A DNA stretch of 5,675 nucleotides, from the NCBI GenBank assembly GCA_017998475.1, contig JAGODA010000214.1:1-5675 (forward strand), written 5' to 3'. A program made the translations under genes and the position numbers. The stretch comes from Spirochaetota bacterium (GTDB lineage: Bacteria; Spirochaetota; UBA4802; UBA5368). Position 1 is the stretch's first letter; each line of letters opens with the position of its first letter. Below are positions 1 to 4,781 of this stretch, piece after piece. The notes under the pieces were generated by a model. It was not told the origin of the DNA, did not search any database, and saw only the letters and a list, made by a program, of their open reading frames with translations.

Positions 1-330
1 CTGTCGGTGCTCTCCGAGGAGAGCGTTCACCGCATCACGACGATGACCTCCCTGATCGCGGGAATGGAAGATCGGCAGCGCGAAAAACTCGCCGAACGCC
101 TGGGCGTGGGAGCGGAGCAGCTCTCGCGCCTTTCGCCCGCGGCGTACCTGGGCATGCAGATACGGCTCGCGAGGGCGCTGAACGACGACGCGCTCGGGAA
201 GGCGCTGGACAGCGGCATACTTAAATGCGAAATACGTGACGCCGGGGCGGTTCTGACGGCCCAGAACGGCATGGAGCTTACCTTCGTAAAGGAGGGGCCG
301 TACTGGAAATTCGACATGACGGACTGGTGA
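1..330 (+). CDS. C-terminal part of an unrecognised protein (5' truncated)
   Basis: The frame is open from the first base to a TGA at 328-330, so this is the end of a gene that begins outside the window. The GTG at 7 is in frame, but its upstream context cannot be judged. About 109 residues are visible. The first part is helical and charged (a run around MEDRQREKLAERLG). The last 25 residues alternate hydrophobic and polar residues and end in a WKFDMTDW-like strand, which resembles the closing strands of small NTF2-like or DUF4878-type domains in exported bacterial proteins. That resemblance is only a pattern impression. No membrane segment or catalytic motif is visible in this fragment. It lies 37 nt upstream of slyD on the same strand and could share its transcript. 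Function not recognised. Confidence 0.7.
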   Translation: MSVLSEESVHRITTMTSLIAGMEDRQREKLAERLGVGAEQLSRLSPAAYLGMQIRLARALNDDALGKALDSGILKCEIRDAGAVLTAQNGMELTFVKEGPYWKFDMTDW

Positions 331-367
331 ATCCGGGACGCGCACTTAAAACAACAGGAGAATACGC

Positions 368-859
368 ATGATTGAAAACGGAAAATACGTGGTCGTTCAT
401 TATACCGGCTCGCTCGAAGACGGGGAGGTATTCGACACCTCGGCCGACAGGGAGCCCCTCGAGTTCCAGCTGGGCGCGGGAATGGTCATTCCCGGTTTCG
501 ACAGCGCGGTGGCCGGCATGAAGATCGACGACGAGATAGACATCGTACTACCCCCCGCCGAAGCCTACGGGGACTATGACGATTCGCTTCTGCACCGCTT
601 TCCGGTCGCGGACGTTCGATCGCAGTTCGAACCCGAGATCGGAATGACGATCGGCGTTCAGCTCGACAACGGGGCGCGCGTTCCCGCGACGATCACCGAA
701 ATAACCGACGAAATTGTGACGATCGACCTCAACCACCCGCTTTCGGGAAAGACGCTTCATTTCCACATCAAGCTTCTCGAGATCAACGATACAGCGAAGT
801 ACGGCGACTCGTGCGGCGCGGGCGGATGCGATTCGTGCGGATCCGGCTGTTCGTGTTGA
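368..859 (+). CDS. slyD: SlyD-type FKBP peptidyl-prolyl cis-trans isomerase
   Basis: A cytoplasmic prolyl isomerase and chaperone, 163 residues. Seen: an FKBP core with VHYTG (9-13), VFDTS (21-25), IPGFD (41-45) and EAYG (65-68). The inserted IF (insert-in-flap) chaperone domain spans about 72-125. The core then resumes with LNHPLSGKTLHFHI (121-134), a hallmark of SlyD-type FKBPs. The tail from about 149 holds five cysteines (149, 154, 157, 161, 163) spaced by Gly, Ser and Asp. This resembles the metal-binding tail of Escherichia coli SlyD, which binds nickel and assists hydrogenase maturation, but it is shorter and lacks the tail histidines. The start is secure: AGGAG at 356-360 lies 7 nt before the ATG. 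A metal-handling role is inferred from the tail; isomerase and chaperone activity follow from the family. Confidence 0.95.
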   Translation: MIENGKYVVVHYTGSLEDGEVFDTSADREPLEFQLGAGMVIPGFDSAVAGMKIDDEIDIVLPPAEAYGDYDDSLLHRFPVADVRSQFEPEIGMTIGVQLDNGARVPATITEITDEIVTIDLNHPLSGKTLHFHIKLLEINDTAKYGDSCGAGGCDSCGSGCSC

Positions 860-887
860 GCCGCGTCCACTGAAGAGAGCAGGCGGG

Positions 888-1574
888 ATGGAAACCGTCC
901 TCGAGGGCATTTCCTTTTCGATCGATCGGGGCCTCCTCGGGACCGCTCTGAGGCTACCACAGGACGGCCGCGAGGCCGGGCGCGTGGAGGAGATGGCCAG
1001 GCAGGCCGAGGCCGCGGGCAGTCCCTCCGCAGTGTACCGCGCCTCACGCCTTACCCGCGTGCGTGCCGATGGAGTCGACCTTGACGGAATTCCGTTCGAC
1101 GGGTCCCTGCTCACCGAAAACCTCGCCGGCCTGGAGACGGCTTTCCCCTTCATCGCGACCTGCGGCGCCCGCCTGGAGGAATGGGCATGCTCGTTCAGCG
1201 ACATGCTCGACCGATTCAGGGCCGACGTAATAGCGACCATCGCGCTCGGTTCGGCGGTCGAATCGCTCAAAAAACATATAGCCGAACTGCACCACACCGG
1301 TCCCCTCTCGATGATGAACCCGGGCTCGCTCGAGGTCTGGCCGATGGAGGAGCAGCGGAAGCTTTTCGCGCTCTTCGGGGAGTCCGCCGCCCGGATTGGG
1401 GTGGCGCTTACGGACAGCCTTCTGATGCGGCCACTGAAATCGCTTTCGGGGATACTGTTCGCGTCGGATGAAGAATTCGTCAACTGCGGCAGGTGCCTTC
1501 GCGCCGACTGCCCGGCCAGGCGCGCCCCCTTCGACGGGCATGCCGGCACGGCCGGATGCCGCGGCGGCCGGTAA
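888..1574 (+). CDS. Stand-alone protein related to the B12-dependent methionine synthase activation domain
   Basis: A 228-residue protein resembling the C-terminal AdoMet-binding reactivation domain of cobalamin-dependent methionine synthase (MetH; Pfam Met_synt_B12 type), without the catalytic or corrinoid-binding domains. Seen: TCG (91-93); an MNPGSLEVWPMEEQRKLF stretch (143-160) at the place of the AdoMet-binding loop; and IGVALTDSLLMRPLKSLSGI (170-189), which parallels the LTES..M.P..SVSG segment of MetH. A C-terminal CxxCxxxxC set (Cys200, 203, 208) followed by PARRAPF is typical of the free-standing branch and absent from MetH. In MetH this domain supports reductive methylation of oxidised cobalamin. 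Free-standing versions occur in anaerobes, sometimes near corrinoid methyltransferases, but no partner is present here. The start ATG has a purine-rich GAAGAGAG 8 nt upstream. It follows slyD by 28 nt. An iron-sulfur or zinc role for the cysteines is speculation. Confidence 0.82.
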   Translation: METVLEGISFSIDRGLLGTALRLPQDGREAGRVEEMARQAEAAGSPSAVYRASRLTRVRADGVDLDGIPFDGSLLTENLAGLETAFPFIATCGARLEEWACSFSDMLDRFRADVIATIALGSAVESLKKHIAELHHTGPLSMMNPGSLEVWPMEEQRKLFALFGESAARIGVALTDSLLMRPLKSLSGILFASDEEFVNCGRCLRADCPARRAPFDGHAGTAGCRGGR

Positions 1575-1582
1575 TCCTCCGG

Positions 1583-2422
1583 CTACCGCCGGGCGGCAAG
1601 AAGAAGGTCTTCGGCCTTTTTATACTCTCCCTTGAAGATGTAGAGCATGCTCAGGTGGGAAAGCTCGCGGATCGTGGGCTTCGAATTCATCAGCTTCGTC
1701 TCCATCTCGCGGACGCGCGCGTCGAGATCGCCGATCTCCTTCAACTTGTTTTCATAGGTAAGCTCGCGGAGGTAATTGCGGAACTTGGCGTAACGCGGGC
1801 TCGACTCGAGCGCGACGGTGAGATAGCGTATCGCCTCGTCGAAGTTGCCCAGGTGATAGTGGCAGAAACCGTAATACTTGTTGACGAACTGCTTGTCGTC
1901 GGCGATTTCGCGTATGCGGTCGAGGCACTCGATGGTCCTTGCGTACTCCTTCCATTCGTAGTAGATGTACGACAGCATATAATTCGCCTTGAGATGGCGC
2001 CAGTCGATGGAAATGACCCTGACGAAGGCGCCCTCCGCCGAGCGCGGGTCCTTCAGGTTGAACAGCGTCATGCCGAGGTAGAAATTCCCCTCCAGGAATC
2101 CGGGCTCCCTGGAAAGCGATTCCTTGAAATACTTGAGCGCCGACTGATAGTCGTGCCTGTTGTAGTATTCGACCCCCACGTTCAGAAGGATTTTATGGTT
2201 TCGATCGATTGAAAGCGCGCGCATGTAGGTTGAAATCGCGTGCTCCCTGTCCCCGATGCGTGAGTAGATTTCGCCGATGTTGTTGTACGCCTCGATAAAG
2301 CGCGGATAGAGCTCGATGGCCTTTGAATACTCGCGCAGCGCGGTCCCGTAATCGCCCTTGCTGGAAAGGGCCAGCGCATGGTTGTAGATGTCGACCGCTT
2401 CCCTCGGTACCGCCGTTCTCAT
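1583..2422 (-). CDS. Tetratricopeptide repeat (TPR) protein
   Basis: A 279-residue protein made almost wholly of TPR helix pairs, which usually serve as protein-binding scaffolds. Repeats begin at about residues 8, 42, 76, 110, 144 and 180, and show the usual pattern (for example the A..Y..A... of the second helix and a Pro or Asp near repeat ends, as in AIELYPRFIEAYNNIG). Residues 218-248 are charged and probably form a long helix or short coiled coil, followed by a final incomplete repeat (250-279) ending in AEDLLLAARR. There is no signal peptide or membrane segment, so it is probably cytoplasmic. I chose the ATG at 2422 because GAGGA lies 6 nt upstream and the TPR pattern starts just after it. 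An in-frame ATG at 2521 would add 33 residues without TPR character and without a Shine-Dalgarno sequence. It is last on the minus strand and convergent with the plus-strand group. The partner is unknown. Confidence 0.9.
   Translation of the reverse strand: MRTAVPREAVDIYNHALALSSKGDYGTALREYSKAIELYPRFIEAYNNIGEIYSRIGDREHAISTYMRALSIDRNHKILLNVGVEYYNRHDYQSALKYFKESLSREPGFLEGNFYLGMTLFNLKDPRSAEGAFVRVISIDWRHLKANYMLSYIYYEWKEYARTIECLDRIREIADDKQFVNKYYGFCHYHLGNFDEAIRYLTVALESSPRYAKFRNYLRELTYENKLKEIGDLDARVREMETKLMNSKPTIRELSHLSMLYIFKGEYKKAEDLLLAARR
1600..1622 (+). terminator. Possible weak terminator hairpin for the plus-strand genes
   Basis: The bases at 1601-1607 (AAGAAGG) can pair with 1615-1621 (CCTTTTT) with one G-U pair around a TCTTCGG loop, and the 3' arm is itself a T run. 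It lies 27 nt after the stop of the upstream plus-strand gene and inside the 3' end of the opposing TPR gene. A second hairpin, GCCGG (1567-1571) with CCGGC (1579-1583), encloses the plus-strand stop codon. The stem is AU-rich and the T run is short, so this may be coincidence with the Lys-rich C-terminal codons of the opposite gene. Confidence 0.3.
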
Positions 2423-2428
2423 AGCATA

Positions 2429-2433
2429 TCCTC
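2429..2433 (-). promoter_or_regulatory. Ribosome binding site that decides the TPR gene start
   Basis: On the minus strand GAGGA lies 6 nt before the ATG at 2422. The alternative upstream ATG at 2521 is preceded by an AT-rich stretch (GATAATTTCATTAG) with no Shine-Dalgarno-like sequence. Confidence 0.65.
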
Positions 2434-2529
2434 GCTCGTCATCCTGTGGTAATTCCGCCGATTCCGGAGCGCGCGTCACGGCCGGGCCGCCGCCCCGGAA
2501 GCCGTAGACATTACGCCCCATCTAATGAA

Positions 2530-2558
2530 ATTATCGACATCCGGCGCCGGATGTTTGA
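2530..2558 (-). promoter_or_regulatory. Possible sigma-70-like promoter for the TPR gene
   Basis: In the 154-nt gap between the PQQ-like gene and the TPR gene, the minus strand has GATAAT (2535-2530), which matches five of six bases of a -10 box. The region 16-18 nt upstream (around CTCAAACA) is a poor -35. Transcription would start at about 2523. That gives either a leader of about 100 nt for the start at 2422 or a nearly leaderless message for the ATG at 2521. The rest of the gap, 2423-2529, is GC-rich with nothing else recognised. Confidence 0.3.
2537..2554. repeat. Perfect 18-bp palindrome, possible operator
   Basis: ACATCCGGCGCCGGATGT reads the same on both strands, with no mismatch and no spacer. 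It lies 22 nt beyond the stop of the PQQ-like gene, almost exactly in the spacer between the possible -35 and -10 positions of the TPR promoter. A dimeric regulator site is one reading. A small RNA hairpin (7-bp stem with a GCGC loop) is the other; it lacks a T run on the minus strand, so it is not a standard terminator. Confidence 0.5.
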
Positions 2559-2576
2559 GAGAAAAGTGCCGTCCTT

Positions 2577-3071
2577 TCAGCGCGCCCGGAGGCCGCTTTC
2601 GGTATCGAGGAACTCCGACTTTCCGGAGGCGTAGCGCAGGGTAATGGTACGCGCCCTGAAACTGTATTCGACGAGGTCCTCGTCCACACCGTGGTGCCAC
2701 AGGGTGGAACCGTCGGCCGTATCGACGCGGAGGAGATAATGCCTCATCGATCCATCGACAAAGATGAGATACAGTCCCTCTCCGTATACCAGCTGAAGAA
2801 AAGACCTGCCCGGGATGAACCACTCGGTCTCCCCGGTGTGCTTTTCGACGGCCAGAAACTGCCCGTTCGCATCCCCGTTCTCACAGGCGACGTAAAAGCG
2901 CTCGCCGTCCTCGGTGATGTTCCCGACGCGGGCGACGCCATCCAGTTTTTTTACCCAGCGTTTTCGCCGCCCTTCGTCCGGCTCGCGGCACACCAGGATT
3001 CCCTTCGAGAAATCGAAAGAGAGTATGCCGCTTTCCAGCTCGTACGATTGAAGCGTTCCGGTATACTCCAT
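2577..3071 (-). CDS. Small PQQ-like beta-propeller-repeat protein
   Basis: A 164-residue protein with repeats resembling those of PQQ-type beta-propellers. Two copies are clear: FLAVEKHTGETEW (72-84) and LLRVDTADGSTLW (113-125), each following the strand-turn-strand pattern with Asp/Thr-Gly and a closing Trp. A degenerate third is at about 27-39, ending in KRW. A full propeller needs more blades, so it is either a partial blade set or must associate with itself or another protein. There is no signal peptide, lipobox or membrane helix, unlike the periplasmic outer-membrane assembly protein BamB. Its ATG lies 7 nt after the stop of the cytidylate-kinase-like gene and lacks a clear Shine-Dalgarno sequence, which suggests translational coupling. 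Function is not recognised; a ligand-binding or structural role is only inferred. Confidence 0.75.
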   Translation of the reverse strand: MEYTGTLQSYELESGILSFDFSKGILVCREPDEGRRKRWVKKLDGVARVGNITEDGERFYVACENGDANGQFLAVEKHTGETEWFIPGRSFLQLVYGEGLYLIFVDGSMRHYLLRVDTADGSTLWHHGVDEDLVEYSFRARTITLRYASGKSEFLDTESGLRAR

Positions 3072-3078
3072 GTGAGGA

Positions 3079-3813
3079 TCAGTCCAGCAGTCCCATCGTC
3101 GAAAGCCCGGCGACGATCATCCTGGCCGTACCGTCCATGCCGTGCCGCGCGTTGTTGATGACGAGGTGATAGTCCTCGGGTTCGGTGCTTTCGAATTTCA
3201 CGAAGCGGCGCAGGAAATCCTCGCGAGCACTCCCCTTCTCCAGAATCATCTTTTCCGCCTCCCTGCGCGTCAGACCGCACAGGCCGGCGATGCGCTCCAC
3301 CCGCCATTCGAGCGGCGCGACAATCCTCACGTGGTACCCGCGATCCAGGCCGCGGGTGATGGCCCGCCCCGCCCTTCCGACGATGATGACGTTGCCGTTC
3401 GTGGCGAGCGTCCGAACGGTCTCCGCAAGACGGCGGTAGACCACGACCTGGGGGGGCAGTTCACCGAGCGCCGTCTGGAGAAAGTCGTCGATCTGTTTTC
3501 TCGCCGGCGAGGTGAGAGTCTCCATGAGGCTCGAGGTAAGTCCCAGGTCCTCCATTATCGTTTCGAGGATCGCCCGGTCGTAGGGCACCCACTGCGGCGA
3601 CGGGCGGCGCTCCCTGTTTATGATGTCCGCGGTTTTTTCAGCGATGTCAAAGCCGCCGCACCCGTACTCCCGCGAAACGGTCACAAACACACCCGGCGAT
3701 CGGACGGGGTCCCGCTTCTTCGCGTCGAGGTCTATCTTCTCCCGCTGCTGTCGCCAGGTCGCGATCTGCGAGTTGATGTGAGTCGTGATGGATGCCGTTC
3801 GCACCGGGACCAT
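3079..3813 (-). CDS. Cytidylate-kinase-like family protein
   Basis: A 244-residue protein of the cytidylate-kinase-like P-loop family (Pfam Cytidylate_kin2 type), not the standard Cmk. Seen: a nucleotide-binding segment VTVSREYGCGGFDIAEKTA (44-62) with the family's SR.YG.GG.xIAEK pattern instead of a classical GxxGxGKS loop; VPYDR (76-80); NVIIVGRAG (141-149), the hydrophobic strand and following Gly-Arg; HVRIVAPLEWRVERI (161-175), the lid-side region; and YHLVINN (215-221) near the end. The N-terminal 40 residues are extra, polar and probably helical. Known members are presumed nucleotide kinases, but their substrates are largely unproven, so the assignment rests on fold only. The start is strong: AGGAGG lies 7 nt before the ATG (plus-strand 3821-3826). 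It lies 58 nt after psd and 7 nt before the PQQ-like gene. A link to CTP-dependent phospholipid synthesis is tempting but unsupported. Confidence 0.85.
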   Translation of the reverse strand: MVPVRTASITTHINSQIATWRQQREKIDLDAKKRDPVRSPGVFVTVSREYGCGGFDIAEKTADIINRERRPSPQWVPYDRAILETIMEDLGLTSSLMETLTSPARKQIDDFLQTALGELPPQVVVYRRLAETVRTLATNGNVIIVGRAGRAITRGLDRGYHVRIVAPLEWRVERIAGLCGLTRREAEKMILEKGSAREDFLRRFVKFESTEPEDYHLVINNARHGMDGTARMIVAGLSTMGLLD

Positions 3814-3871
3814 ATCGCCGCCTCCTGCACTCCAAGATATGTGCGAAACGCGGAATCGGCAAAAAAATCAT

Positions 3872-4714
3872 CTATCGAAACTCGGCGATCCTCTGTCCGA
3901 CCCGGACACGGGCGCCGGTTTCGAACGCCTCGAGTCTCGCCGCGCCTTTAGCGAAAAGCAGCACGATGGTCGACCCCAGATGGAATGCCCCCAGCTCGCC
4001 GCCCTTTTCGACGCGCGGACGCGCCCCTTCGGGATAAAAATGTTCGACCCTCCGCCTGAACGCGCGATTAGTAACAACACCGTCATAGCATACGGTTATA
4101 CGCCCGACGTTCATGGCCCCGACTTTCACGACCGCGACCGGTCCGCCGACGCTCTCGATGTAGCTGATGAGTCGTTCGTTCCTCGCGAACAGGCCCGGGA
4201 CGCCGCGCACCATGTAGTCCTGCACGGTAAGCAGCCTGCCGGGCAGGGCAAAATACCCCGTCACTTCGCCGGCCACCGGGGAATGTATGCGATGATAATC
4301 GCCCGGCGAGAGGTACAGCGTCATGAACGAACCGTCGATGAAATTACGGTGATAATCGGAAGGGATGAGGTCGGTGAGCGCGTACCCGATGCCCTTGGCC
4401 TGAAACACGGTGCCGCCGTCAATCTCACCGCACTGGTCGACACGGGCGTCTACCGGCGATACGATGGATGTGCGCCCCTTGTCCACAACGTGCACGCCCG
4501 GCTTCAGCTTTCTGGTGAAAAAGGCGTCGAGTGATCCGAACCCGCCGGCGGGGTGGTCGATCTCATCGGTTTTCACGCCGAACCGCGCGGAGTACCAGTG
4601 TATTATCCGGTCGAGCAGAAAAGCCGGAAGCGGAAACCTCGCCGCGTATCCGAAACAGCGCGAAAGGAGGCCGGTCGGCATTATCCTGAAAACTATTATA
4701 GACAGAGACTTCAT
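3872..4714 (-). CDS. psd: Phosphatidylserine decarboxylase proenzyme (type I)
   Basis: Converts phosphatidylserine to phosphatidylethanolamine at the inner membrane, using a pyruvoyl group made by self-cleavage. The 280-residue length is close to the 322 of Escherichia coli Psd. Seen: the DAFFTRKLKPG region (63-73) typical of bacterial Psd; SPVDARV (86-92) with the catalytic Asp89; YHRIHSP (140-146) with His144; and FHLGSTIVL (244-252), in which cleavage between Gly247 and Ser248 would give the beta chain and a short alpha chain of about 33 residues. These correspond to the Asp90-His147-Ser254 triad of the E. coli enzyme, so the protein should be active. The N-terminus (to about 45) is amphipathic and hydrophobic, fitting membrane attachment. 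The start has AAGGGG 6 nt upstream. It follows the phosphatase gene by 67 nt, which contain a hairpin. No phosphatidylserine synthase gene is in the window. Confidence 0.95.
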   Translation of the reverse strand: MKSLSIIVFRIMPTGLLSRCFGYAARFPLPAFLLDRIIHWYSARFGVKTDEIDHPAGGFGSLDAFFTRKLKPGVHVVDKGRTSIVSPVDARVDQCGEIDGGTVFQAKGIGYALTDLIPSDYHRNFIDGSFMTLYLSPGDYHRIHSPVAGEVTGYFALPGRLLTVQDYMVRGVPGLFARNERLISYIESVGGPVAVVKVGAMNVGRITVCYDGVVTNRAFRRRVEHFYPEGARPRVEKGGELGAFHLGSTIVLLFAKGAARLEAFETGARVRVGQRIAEFR

Positions 4715-4740
4715 GTTTTTCCCCTTGATTGTTAGCGCGC

Positions 4741-4770
4741 CCCGCAGGGACGTAGTAGCATCCCCGCGGG
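4741..4770 (-). other. Stable stem-loop between the phosphatase and psd genes
   Basis: On the minus strand CCCGCGGGGA pairs with TCCCTGCGGG over 10 bp (one G-U) around a 10-nt TGCTACTACG loop. It lies 11 nt after the phosphatase stop and 26 nt before the psd start. The plus-strand version has an A-C mismatch where the minus strand has G-U, so the stem fits best as a minus-strand RNA. No T run follows, so a Rho-independent terminator is unlikely; an RNA stability or attenuation element is possible. Confidence 0.45.
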
Positions 4771-4781
4771 ATTCCTTTACG

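Noticed and set aside
548..1549. A long minus-strand reading frame of 333 codons opposite slyD and the B12-related gene
   Set aside because: Its protein is rich in Arg, Ser and Pro without a recognisable domain, and it lies opposite two genes with clear family motifs. Long antisense frames are expected in GC-rich DNA.
1493..2212. Plus-strand reading frame of 239 codons opposite the TPR gene
   Set aside because: Its valine- and leucine-rich product is the antisense image of the TPR codons and overlaps the end of the B12-related gene.
3861..3871. A seven-T run just after the psd stop on the minus strand, as a possible terminator
   Set aside because: Only a 4-bp stem (ATCG with CGAT) can form before it, so it does not meet the pattern of a Rho-independent terminator. 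The next gene follows on the same strand.
3142..4534. Plus-strand reading frames of 269 and 249 codons opposite the cytidylate-kinase-like and psd genes
   Set aside because: Both mirror genes with intact motifs (for example LGST in psd). Their products are Arg/Pro/His-rich with no family pattern and no good ribosome sites were noted.
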